From Pseudanabaena yagii GIHE-NHR1 (GTDB lineage: Bacteria > Cyanobacteriota > Cyanobacteriia > Pseudanabaenales > Pseudanabaenaceae), in contig NZ_JAAVJL010000001.1 of the NCBI RefSeq assembly GCF_012863495.1, positions 1,240,001 through 1,304,000 on the forward strand: a stretch of 64,000 nucleotides of DNA, given 5' to 3'. Below, in pieces: positions 47,792 to 57,250 of the stretch. Under the pieces are notes generated by a model. It did no database searches. It was not told where the DNA came from and saw only the letters and a list, made by a program, of their open reading frames with translations. A program made the position numbers and the translations under genes. Every line of letters begins with the position of its first letter. Position 1 is the first letter of the stretch.

Positions 47792-50700
47792 ATGTCTCCC
47801 ATAGCAGCTTCTCTCGCTTCCATTGATTTGAAGTCGGCAATCATTCCTAATCCCTTGGTGGTGAATGCTGATCTGATGGTGATTGACGCGATCGCGCAAA
47901 TGAGTAGTGTCAGAATATCTTGTCCAGCAAATCACGGGGAAGGGAAGCTAAATGATGTTCATATAGAAGCGCGATCAAGTTGTGTCTTAGTTATGGACGA
48001 CTCCAAAGTAATTGGTATCGTCACAGAACGGGATATTGTGAGGATAAGTGCTCAACAGCGATCGCTAAGTAGTTTAACGGTACGTGAGGTCATGGCATCA
48101 CCAGTGATCACCTTAAAAGAATCAGAGTTTACTGATTTGTTTTCGGTGGTAAATATACTTCAACAGTTTCATATTCGGCATATACCCATAGTAGACAAAG
48201 ATGATCATTTGTTGGGAATAGTCACCCATGAGAGCATACGTCAATTGGCTCGCCCAGTAGATTTATTGCGTTTACGCTTAGTCTCTGAAGTGATGACAGC
48301 AGCAGTGGTATGCGCGGCTCCATCGACGTTAATGCTAGCGATCGCCCAGTTAATGACAGAACGCCACATTAGTTCAGTTTTAATCGTGGATACTCAAGTC
48401 GATCACGATGGGAACCCTTTCCAAATCCCCTTGGGCATCATTACGGAGAGAGATATCGTCCAGTTCCAATCATTAGGACTGAGCCTAGATAGCATTGAAG
48501 TGCATGTAGTAATGAGTACACCTGTATTTTCGGTGTCTCCTGAAGACTCACTCATGGTCGTGCAGCAGATCATGGAGCAGCAATCAATTCGTCGCTTGGC
48601 AGTCACAGATGCTCGCGGTGCATTGGTAGGCGTGGTGACGCAAACGAGTCTCTTGCAGGCACTCAACCCGATAGAACTATATACCTTATCTAATATTTTA
48701 ATGAAGAAGGTATCGCAGTTAGAAGAAGAAAAGCTCCAATTGATGGAACGCTATGCCAATGAGCTAGAAGTACAAGTAAAAGAGCGCACTGCCGCGCTCA
48801 ATGCCAAAGCTGAGCGAGAGAAGATTCTCTCTAAAATCTCTGTCAAGATTGCAAATTCATTGCATTTGCCAGAGATTTTAGAAGCAACAGTACAGGAAAC
48901 AAGAGCTTTTTTGGAATGCGATCGCACAGTCATTTGGCAAATCCCATCTGAGGGAAGAGGGATAATCGTAGCTGAGTCTGTGGGAGATGGTTGGCGATCA
49001 TTATTACACGATGAAATTGATGATCCTTGTTTTCGTGGTGATACTACCTCGAAATATAGTAAAGGTAGAACGATCTCAATTAACAATGTCCATGGGGTCG
49101 ATTATCCTAAATGCTATGTCCAACTTCTAGAAAAGTATCAGGTCAAATCTAGTCTCATCGTTCCTATTCAAGTATCTGGTCAATTGTGGGGACTGCTAAT
49201 CGGTCATCAGTGTGATCACTATCGCCAATGGATGGAAGATGACCTCAAACTACTAGATGACATGGCGGTGCAAATTGCGATCGCAATTCAACAAGCGATG
49301 GCTTACCAACAGGTTCAAGCTGAACTGTTAGAGCGTCAACGAACTGAAGCGAATCTCCGCGATAGTGAACAGCGATTTGCTTCGCTAGCAACAGCCGTCC
49401 CAGTCGGTATTTTTCGTACTGATCCTGAAGGAAATTGCCTCTACGTCAATGAGCGCTGGTGTCAAATTGCAGGATTAACAGCATCAGAGGCTCAGGGGTT
49501 CGGTTGGGTCAATGCGATACATTTAAGCGATCGCGAACTCGTATCGGCGGAATGGTATACATCCGTTCAAGAAAATCGACCTTTTCAACTAGAATATCGA
49601 TTTCAAAATCAGTCAGGAAAAATTACTTGGGTATATGGACAATCGGTGTCCCAACGCAATGAAATTGGTGACATCATCGGCTATGTCGGTACGATCACCG
49701 ATATTAGCGATCGCAAAATATCAGAAGTTAATCTAAAAGAGAGTGAGGAACGACTGAGATTGGCATTAATGGCAGCCAATCAAGGTCTATATGACCTCAA
49801 TGTGCAAACAGGAAAAGTGATTGTCAGCCCTGAATATGCCATCATGCTGGGATACGATCCCGCAACCTTTGAAGAAACTAATGCGGCTTGGATTGAACGT
49901 CTACATCCAGACGATCACATAACGGTGGCAAATATCTATCAAGAATATATAGCAGGCAATATTCCCGAATATAAGGTAGAGTTTCGTCAACGCACCTATA
50001 GTGGCGAATGGAAATGGATTCTCTCGCTTGGCAAAATTGTAGAATGGGATGCGGAGGGAAAAGCCCTGCGTATGTTAGGAACCCATACCGATATTAGCGA
50101 TCGCAAACTTGCCGAAGAACAAGCAAAACACCGTCTAGATATTCTCGAAGCCGCCCGTGACATTATTGCTTCGGCAGATGGGGAAGGTCGGATTACATAT
50201 CTCAATCAAACTGGCAAGTCGATATTGGGTCTAGAATCTACTACAGATATTTACAATACACAGATACCTGATTATCATCCGCCCCATATTGCTGAATTTG
50301 TTTTGCAGGAAGCCCTTCCCCAATGCATTCAGCAGGGATTTTGGTCAGGTGAAACCATATTCCGATGCAGAGATGGTACAGAAATCCCTGTTTTACAAAT
50401 GATTGTTTGCCACCGTGGAAGTGATAACAATATCAATCAATTTTCGACGATCGCTAGAGATATTAGTGACCTCAAGCAGGCAGAAAAAGAACGCCTACTC
50501 TCTGAGCAGGTGCGAAATGAACTCAAACTGCTAGAGAATATTTTGGATATTGTCTTAGCTGGTTATTGGGATTGGGATATCCCTAAACATTATGAATATC
50601 TCAGCCCCAGCTTTAAACAGATGTTTGGCTACGAGGATCATGAGATCGCCAATCTCCCCGAAAGTTGGCAGCAGATCATCTTTCCCGAAGATTTACCCAA

Positions 50701-52762
50701 AGCTATGGAAGCCTTTGAACGGCATGTCCAGAGTCATGGTGAGATCCCTTACTCTATTGAAGTGCGCTATCGTCATAAAGATGGTTCCACCGTTTGGGTA
50801 ATTTGCTCAGGACAGGTGATCGAATGGGATTTTGAGGGCAATCCGATACGGATGATTGGTTGTCATATTGATATTAGCGATCGCAAACAGGCTGAGGAGC
50901 AATTGCGAGCGTCTAAAGAAGAATTAGAGCGCTTCTTTAGTGTGGCTTTGGATTTACTATGTATTGCTGATATGGAAGGTAATTTCTGTCGGCTCAATCG
51001 CTCTTGGGAAACCACCTTGGGCTATACCCTCGAGGAACTTGAAGGCGAAAAGTTCTTAGACTTTGTGCATCCCGATGATATTGCAGCCACCCTAAAAGTC
51101 ATGTCTAATTTAAGTGAACAACAGGCAGTAATCGCCTTTGTCAATCGCTATCGATGCAAAGATGGAACCTATCGCTATATCGAGTGGTATTCGCGCCCCT
51201 ATGGTAATTCGATCTATGCTGCTGCGCGTGATATTACGAATCGCAAATATGCTGAAGATGAGATTTTAGAAAAACAGCGCTTTATTCAGAAAATTGCCGA
51301 TGCCTCTCCCAATATCCTCTATCTCTATGATCTGCAAGAACATCGCAATGTTTACTGTAATCGCGAAGTTGCCTCCGTACTTGGTTATACCGCCGCAGAG
51401 GTTCAAGCTATGGGGTCAGACTTCTTTTCTAATTTGATGCATCCCAATGACCTTCCCAAAATCTATGGCTATTACCAAAAGATTAATGCGGCTCAAGATG
51501 GTGATATCTTTGAACTGGAATATCGGATGCGTCATGCTAATGGTGAATATCGCTGGCTCTATAGCCGTGATTCTATATTTAGTCGAGATGAGCAGGGTCG
51601 TCCTAAACAGACCATTGGCACGGCTCAGGATATTAGCGATCGCAAGCAAGCCGAATCTGCTCTCCGTAATCTCTCCGATCGCTTAACCCTTGCTGTTAAA
51701 TCCGCAGAGATCGGCATTTGGGATTGGGATGTTATCCAGAACGTTCTCCAATGGGATGATCGGATGTATGAGCTATATGGACTCAAACCAGATCAATTTG
51801 CGAATGCCTACGAAGCTTGGGCAAGCACCTTACATCCAGATGATCGCATCAATACCGAAAATGCGATTCAACAGTCCTTGCGTGGCGAAAAAGAATATGA
51901 TCCTGAATTTAGAGTTGTCCTCCCTGATGGAACTAGCCGCTTTATTAAGGCCTATTCTCTAGTACAGCGTAATGAACTAGGGGAACCACTACGAATGGTA
52001 GGGATTAACTTTGACATTAGCGATCGCAAACAAGCAGAAGCCCTAATCCAGCAAACCTCAGCACAGCTAGAAGCCTCTAACCGTGAGCTAGAAGCCTTTG
52101 CCTATTCCGTATCCCACGATCTACGCGCACCATTAAGAGCGATCGATGGCTTCAGTAACGCCTTAATGGAGGATTATGGCGATAAATTTGATGAAGATGG
52201 GCGTGACTACTTTGAGCGCATCCGTCGCAACATTCAACGCATGGGAATGCTCATTGACGATCTCCTGCGCCTCTCCCGTGTTTCGCGATCGGAAATGCAA
52301 TATAGCAAAGTCAATCTCAGTAGCCTAGTCCAAGAGCAAATCCGTGAATTGCAAGAGTCAGATCCGCAACGACAGGTCGAAGCTGTTATCGCTCCTGAAA
52401 TTATCGTTTCTGCTGATGTCACCCTCATGCGGGTGATCATCAGTAACTTGATCCAAAATGCTTGGAAATTTACCAGCCATCATGCCACAACACGCATTGA
52501 ATTTGGGATGATAGAGCAGAATGAGCAGTCTGTCTATTTTGTCCGTGATGATGGTGCAGGTTTTGATATGAACTATACCAAGATGCTTTTTGGTGTCTTC
52601 CAACGTTTACATAACACCAATGAATTTCCGGGTACTGGCATTGGTCTAGCGACAGTACAGCGTGTAATCCATCGTCACGGTGGCAAAGTATGGGCTGAAG
52701 GAGAGGTAGAAAAAGGTGCAACAATCTATTTTACATTGCCTAATAATCCCATTAGAATTTAG
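47792..52762 (+). CDS. Histidine kinase 4: four CBS, GAF, seven PAS, phytochrome-type HisKA and HATPase, no receiver
   Basis: 1656 aa. Two CBS pairs (about 10-295; [26 protein letters not shown]), a GAF domain (about 340-505), seven PAS/PAC units (about 520-1415), then a HisKA of the phytochrome/bacteriophytochrome class (YSVSHDLRAPLRAIDGFS; His1442) and HATPase_c (NLIQNAWKFT, GTGIGLATV). It has no receiver, unlike the other four. The next gene begins with a receiver of the small-RR type that usually partners such kinases. Part of PAS arrays matches kinase 1 strongly ([20 protein letters not shown]). Cytoplasmic. Confidence 0.95.
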   Translation: MSPIAASLASIDLKSAIIPNPLVVNADLMVIDAIAQMSSVRISCPANHGEGKLNDVHIEARSSCVLVMDDSKVIGIVTERDIVRISAQQRSLSSLTVREVMASPVITLKESEFTDLFSVVNILQQFHIRHIPIVDKDDHLLGIVTHESIRQLARPVDLLRLRLVSEVMTAAVVCAAPSTLMLAIAQLMTERHISSVLIVDTQVDHDGNPFQIPLGIITERDIVQFQSLGLSLDSIEVHVVMSTPVFSVSPEDSLMVVQQIMEQQSIRRLAVTDARGALVGVVTQTSLLQALNPIELYTLSNILMKKVSQLEEEKLQLMERYANELEVQVKERTAALNAKAEREKILSKISVKIANSLHLPEILEATVQETRAFLECDRTVIWQIPSEGRGIIVAESVGDGWRSLLHDEIDDPCFRGDTTSKYSKGRTISINNVHGVDYPKCYVQLLEKYQVKSSLIVPIQVSGQLWGLLIGHQCDHYRQWMEDDLKLLDDMAVQIAIAIQQAMAYQQVQAELLERQRTEANLRDSEQRFASLATAVPVGIFRTDPEGNCLYVNERWCQIAGLTASEAQGFGWVNAIHLSDRELVSAEWYTSVQENRPFQLEYRFQNQSGKITWVYGQSVSQRNEIGDIIGYVGTITDISDRKISEVNLKESEERLRLALMAANQGLYDLNVQTGKVIVSPEYAIMLGYDPATFEETNAAWIERLHPDDHITVANIYQEYIAGNIPEYKVEFRQRTYSGEWKWILSLGKIVEWDAEGKALRMLGTHTDISDRKLAEEQAKHRLDILEAARDIIASADGEGRITYLNQTGKSILGLESTTDIYNTQIPDYHPPHIAEFVLQEALPQCIQQGFWSGETIFRCRDGTEIPVLQMIVCHRGSDNNINQFSTIARDISDLKQAEKERLLSEQVRNELKLLENILDIVLAGYWDWDIPKHYEYLSPSFKQMFGYEDHEIANLPESWQQIIFPEDLPKAMEAFERHVQSHGEIPYSIEVRYRHKDGSTVWVICSGQVIEWDFEGNPIRMIGCHIDISDRKQAEEQLRASKEELERFFSVALDLLCIADMEGNFCRLNRSWETTLGYTLEELEGEKFLDFVHPDDIAATLKVMSNLSEQQAVIAFVNRYRCKDGTYRYIEWYSRPYGNSIYAAARDITNRKYAEDEILEKQRFIQKIADASPNILYLYDLQEHRNVYCNREVASVLGYTAAEVQAMGSDFFSNLMHPNDLPKIYGYYQKINAAQDGDIFELEYRMRHANGEYRWLYSRDSIFSRDEQGRPKQTIGTAQDISDRKQAESALRNLSDRLTLAVKSAEIGIWDWDVIQNVLQWDDRMYELYGLKPDQFANAYEAWASTLHPDDRINTENAIQQSLRGEKEYDPEFRVVLPDGTSRFIKAYSLVQRNELGEPLRMVGINFDISDRKQAEALIQQTSAQLEASNRELEAFAYSVSHDLRAPLRAIDGFSNALMEDYGDKFDEDGRDYFERIRRNIQRMGMLIDDLLRLSRVSRSEMQYSKVNLSSLVQEQIRELQESDPQRQVEAVIAPEIIVSADVTLMRVIISNLIQNAWKFTSHHATTRIEFGMIEQNEQSVYFVRDDGAGFDMNYTKMLFGVFQRLHNTNEFPGTGIGLATVQRVIHRHGGKVWAEGEVEKGATIYFTLPNNPIRI

Positions 52763-52810
52763 AGATAGGGATGGGTGCTGCTAAGCAGCACCCATCCCTA
52801 TCTCTAAATT
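52756..52810. repeat. Longest perfect hairpin, overlapping the stop of kinase 4
   Basis: 26-bp perfect arms (AATTTAGAGATAGGGATGGG...), loop TAA, includes the TAG stop codon 52760-52762 and ends 15 bp before the next ATG. Confidence 0.95.
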
Positions 52811-52825
52811 TTTAGCAATATTTTT

Positions 52826-55800
52826 ATGGCTGACCACCTCAATGCTTTAATCATTGACGACTCAGAAGACGATACTCTTTTGTTGTTAAGAGAGCTACGT
52901 CATGGTGGGTTTCAGGTGAGTTGGGAGCGAGTAGACACCGAAGCAACCCTATGTGCAGCTTTAGATCGCCAGAGATGGGATGTGATTATTTCTGATTATT
53001 GTTTGCCAAAACTGGATGCCCCAACAGCAATCAATATCATCCAACAAAGGCAGAGCGATGTTCCTTTTATCGTTGTTTCAGGCATGATTGGGGAAACTTT
53101 GGCGGTAAGCTTGATGCGGCAGGGGGCAAGTGACTATTTATCAAAGGGCAATTTAGCAAGGCTCTCAGAAGTAGTACGGCGCGAGTTAAGGGAAGCAAAT
53201 ATCCGTTTAGAACGACGGAAAGCTGAGCGAGACCTAGAACAAACCAAAGAACGCCTACAACTTGCGATCGAAAATTCAGGTATTGGGTTATGGGACTGGT
53301 GGGTAGAAACTGGAGCAGTGTCCTTAGATCGTCGATGGGTGGAGATGTTAGGCTACACGCTTGATGAATTGCAACCCATCAGCATAGAAACTTGGCGGAA
53401 CAATGTGCATCCTGAAGATTTGCCCCTAGCTGAAATAGTGCTGGATCGACATTTTCGCCATGAAATAGAAGTGTACGAAGTTGAATTCCGAATGCGTCAC
53501 AAAATTGGTGGATGGGTCTGGGTATTGGCTAGGGGAAAAGTCGTGGAATGGGGCGAAACTAGACAGCCAATCCGTATGATTGGGACACACTCAGATATCA
53601 CAGGACGCAAACAGAATATCGAGATGCTCCTACAACTCAATGAAACGCTTGAAGAGCGAGTAAGGAACCGCACCGCCGAGTTGAAACAAAGTGAAATGCG
53701 ATTGCGGGAGGCGCAACAAATCGCCCATCTTGGGAGTTGGGGACTAGATGTGCAAACCCGAGAAATTACTTGGTCAGCAGAAATCTTTCGGATTTTTGGT
53801 CTAGAGTCGGATCTGCCAGAGCCAAGCTATGAGGAGTTTCTCAATCACTTTGTTGGTCACGATCGCGATCGCTTGATCCAATTTATCGATCGCGCTATTA
53901 ACGAAGGTGAAGCCGATGAAATAGATCTCCAGATTCGGCGCGATGATGGTTCTTTAGCCTATATTTTTATCAAAATCGAAGTCATTAAAAATGACGCAAA
54001 TCAAATTTGCCGTTTATTTGGCATTGCGATGGACATTAGCGATCGCAAGCAAGCCGAAATTCAACAGCAGCAATTATTTCAAGAATTATCCGCTTTTAAA
54101 CTTGCCCTCGATCAAACAGCGATCGTGGCTACTACCGATGCTCAAGGCGCAATCACCTATGCCAATGAATATTTTTGTAAGATTTCAGGCTATTCCCATG
54201 ATGAGTTGATGGGGCAAAACCATCGCCTTCTTAAATCTGGCTATCATCCCTATAGCTTTTTTCAAAATATGTGGCGCACGATCGCCAGAGGGGAGGTTTG
54301 GCGTGGTGAAGTATGCAATCGACATAAGAATGGCAGTCTCTATTGGGTCGATACCACTGTTGTGCCCTTTATCAATGCTCAAGGACGACCATTTAAGTAT
54401 TTAGCAATTCGTTATGATATAACCGCTAAAAAGCTCACGCAAGCGCGATTGCAGCAAGAAAATAACTTCCGTCAGCAAATTGTGGAAAGCATGGCGGAAG
54501 GGCTATGTGTTTGCCATGAAATTGAGGAATATCCCTTTCTCCATTTCACAGTTTGGAATCGACAAATGCAGACAATCACGGGCTACACCTTAGACGAAAT
54601 TAATCGTTTAGGTTGGGAGCAAAGCCTGAAGCCAGTCTCGCCGCAAGCATTGTGTGATAACGAGGATATTGTCACCACAGAGCATCAGCTATGCAACGAG
54701 GAATGGGAAATCTATCACAAAGATGGACGTAAATTGATAATTTCGATGTCTAGAACGACCCTCTTAGACGAGGATGGTAAGTCCTATTTGCTGGCACTCA
54801 TCCAAGACATTAGCGATCGCAAACAGACAGAACTGCGGTTAAAGCAACAGGTAACACAGGAACATCTGCTGAGTGCGATTACGCAAAGTATGCGGTCATC
54901 GTTGGATCTCACAGAAATTCTCAATGCTACAGTTAAGGAAGTACATCAGGTTTTAGAATGCGATCGGGTGCTAGTTTATCGCGTGTTTGCAGGGGGAACG
55001 GGATCTGCCATTGCTGAGTCGGTTTCGCCTAATTGGCTCAAAGTTTTAGATATTGTTTTCCCAGAGGAGGTATTTCCAGAACAAAACTATGAGCGTTATG
55101 TGCAAGGAAGAATCTATACCCTGAGCGATAGCGAAGATCCTGACCAATTTGTTTTACCCTGTTTTGTAGAGTTCCTTAAGGAGATTCAAGCCAGAGCGAA
55201 ACTGGTAGTCCCAATTGTCCAGAATCAAAAGTTATGGGGATTGTTAATTGCCCATCAATGCGATCGCCCTCGTCAGTGGCAAATTTGGGAAATTGATCTA
55301 CTTAAGCAGGTATCAAGCCAATTAGCGATCGCTATTCAACAATCCGATCTCTATAGTCAGCTCCAAGTCGAACTGAAAGAGCGTCAACAAATTAATAAAG
55401 TTGTTCAGCAACAGGCGGAAAGAGAATCTCTGTTAAGAGAAATTACCCAACGCATTCGCCAGTCCTTAAATCTGCAAACCACCTTTGAGACGGCTGTGCA
55501 GGAGATACAACAGTTTCTGAATGCAGATCGAGTTGGTATTTTTAAATTCTATCCTGACTCCAATTTTGATGATGGTGAGTTTGTCGCGGAATTCGTTTTA
55601 CCTGGATTTAACTCCGCAATCGCTGCGAAAATTCACGATCATTGCTTTGGTCAAAAATACTCGGCTTCCTATGCTCAAGGTAGAATTCAAGCAGTTCATG
55701 ATATTTACAATGCAGGACTTCAGGATTGCCATGTTCAGGTTTTAGCTCAGTTTCAAATACGCGCTAACTTAGTAGTGCCACTGCTCAATGCCAAAGGACT

Positions 55801-57190
55801 ATGGGGATTGCTTTGTATCCATCAATGCTCCAGTCCCCGCGTATGGCAAGATGTGGAGATTGATCTTGTCAAGCAAATCGCCAATCAGTTAGCGATCGCT
55901 ATTCAGCAGGTCAGCCTGTTTGAGCAATTACAACAGGAACTCACCGTCCGCCAGCAAGCAGAAACCAAGTTAACGGAGATCAATCAAAAGCTGGCTATTT
56001 CTAATGAAGACTTGGTGAGGGCAACCAGACTCAAGGATGACTTCCTTGCCAATATGAGTCATGAACTGCGGACTCCTCTCAACGCCATTTTAGGGATGAC
56101 GGAGGGAATGCGCGACGGTGTCTTTGGCGCAGTGAGCGATCGGCAAATGAAGGCTTTGCAAACTGTGGAATCGAGCGGTATTCATCTATTAGCACTGATT
56201 AATGACATTCTTGATGTCGCCAAAATTGAGTCAGGGAAAGTGACTCTAGAGCTAAATAACATATCGATTGAGAATCTATGCCAATCGAGCATGACATTTA
56301 TCAACCAACAAGCTTCCGCTAAAAATATCAAACTAATTGCCAGAATCCCCCCCCACCTGCCCGAACTGATGTTGGATGAGCGGCGGATCAGACAGGTTTT
56401 AATCAATCTGCTCAATAATGCGGTCAAATTCACTCCTGAAGGTGGAACCATCACCCTATCCGTGTCCCATTCTCCAGAATCTGTTGCTCTTGAGTCGGCG
56501 AATTATCTCAGAATTACGGTAATGGATACAGGCATAGGGATTTCTGCCGAGAATATGCAAAAACTATTTCAACCCTTTATCCAAATCGATAGCGCCTTGA
56601 ATCGCCAATATGTAGGTACAGGTTTAGGGCTAGCGCTAGTTAAAAGGATTGTAGAATTGCATGGAGGTAAGGTAAGCCTCACTAGTGAGTTAGGGGTTGG
56701 AAGCTGCTTTATGATCGATCTTCCATACCAAGCCTCAGCGACATATGCCTTAGCCAATCTTCCTCCATCATCAAATCCCGAATTTAGCCTTTCTACATAC
56801 AATTCTAGTAAAGCTGCTCCACCATTGATTTTGATAGCTGATGATAATGAGGCAAATATCAGTACACTCTCGGCTTATCTTGAGGCAAAGGGATATCGGC
56901 TACTTTTAGCAAAAAATGGACAAGAGGCGATCGCGATCGCGAAGGAGCATCGTCCCGACTTAATTTTGATGGATATTCAAATGCCCGTGATCGATGGACT
57001 AGAGGCAACTAGACAAATTCGGCTTGATCCCAACTTAGTCAATGTTCCGATTATTGCAATTACAGCTTTAGCAATGACAGGCGATCGCGAACAATGTCTA
57101 GCGGCTGGAGCCAATGAATACATCACCAAACCAGTTAAACTAAAACAGCTAGCTAGTGATATCCAACAGCTTTTGCCTAAGCGAACTTAA
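52826..57190 (+). CDS. Hybrid histidine kinase 5: N-terminal REC, four PAS, two GAF, HisKA, HATPase, C-terminal REC
   Basis: 1454 aa. N-terminal receiver (1-125) with Asp57 (IISDYCLP), acidic pair IIDDSEDD and PFIVVSGMIGE, a class usually found as a stand-alone partner of phytochrome-type kinases. Then four PAS units (about 140-670), two GAF domains (about 690-845 and 870-1025), HisKA with His1079, HATPase_c ([15 protein letters not shown]) and a C-terminal receiver with Asp1383 (MDIQMP). It could receive phosphate from kinase 4 at Asp57 and pass it through its own relay. Second GAF and kinase core are very close to kinase 3. Confidence 0.94.
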   Translation: MADHLNALIIDDSEDDTLLLLRELRHGGFQVSWERVDTEATLCAALDRQRWDVIISDYCLPKLDAPTAINIIQQRQSDVPFIVVSGMIGETLAVSLMRQGASDYLSKGNLARLSEVVRRELREANIRLERRKAERDLEQTKERLQLAIENSGIGLWDWWVETGAVSLDRRWVEMLGYTLDELQPISIETWRNNVHPEDLPLAEIVLDRHFRHEIEVYEVEFRMRHKIGGWVWVLARGKVVEWGETRQPIRMIGTHSDITGRKQNIEMLLQLNETLEERVRNRTAELKQSEMRLREAQQIAHLGSWGLDVQTREITWSAEIFRIFGLESDLPEPSYEEFLNHFVGHDRDRLIQFIDRAINEGEADEIDLQIRRDDGSLAYIFIKIEVIKNDANQICRLFGIAMDISDRKQAEIQQQQLFQELSAFKLALDQTAIVATTDAQGAITYANEYFCKISGYSHDELMGQNHRLLKSGYHPYSFFQNMWRTIARGEVWRGEVCNRHKNGSLYWVDTTVVPFINAQGRPFKYLAIRYDITAKKLTQARLQQENNFRQQIVESMAEGLCVCHEIEEYPFLHFTVWNRQMQTITGYTLDEINRLGWEQSLKPVSPQALCDNEDIVTTEHQLCNEEWEIYHKDGRKLIISMSRTTLLDEDGKSYLLALIQDISDRKQTELRLKQQVTQEHLLSAITQSMRSSLDLTEILNATVKEVHQVLECDRVLVYRVFAGGTGSAIAESVSPNWLKVLDIVFPEEVFPEQNYERYVQGRIYTLSDSEDPDQFVLPCFVEFLKEIQARAKLVVPIVQNQKLWGLLIAHQCDRPRQWQIWEIDLLKQVSSQLAIAIQQSDLYSQLQVELKERQQINKVVQQQAERESLLREITQRIRQSLNLQTTFETAVQEIQQFLNADRVGIFKFYPDSNFDDGEFVAEFVLPGFNSAIAAKIHDHCFGQKYSASYAQGRIQAVHDIYNAGLQDCHVQVLAQFQIRANLVVPLLNAKGLWGLLCIHQCSSPRVWQDVEIDLVKQIANQLAIAIQQVSLFEQLQQELTVRQQAETKLTEINQKLAISNEDLVRATRLKDDFLANMSHELRTPLNAILGMTEGMRDGVFGAVSDRQMKALQTVESSGIHLLALINDILDVAKIESGKVTLELNNISIENLCQSSMTFINQQASAKNIKLIARIPPHLPELMLDERRIRQVLINLLNNAVKFTPEGGTITLSVSHSPESVALESANYLRITVMDTGIGISAENMQKLFQPFIQIDSALNRQYVGTGLGLALVKRIVELHGGKVSLTSELGVGSCFMIDLPYQASATYALANLPPSSNPEFSLSTYNSSKAAPPLILIADDNEANISTLSAYLEAKGYRLLLAKNGQEAIAIAKEHRPDLILMDIQMPVIDGLEATRQIRLDPNLVNVPIIAITALAMTGDREQCLAAGANEYITKPVKLKQLASDIQQLLPKRT

Positions 57191-57250
57191 TTGTTGCGGT
57201 GTAGCTTCGCCATGCCACAAAAATTAAATTTGCAGAACCCTAATGCTGAT

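Noticed and set aside
35422-57190. Frame errors or assembly collapse in the repetitive kinase genes
   Set aside because: All five reading frames stay open for their full length with all catalytic motifs present and distinct divergence between repeats, so no direct sign of error is seen.
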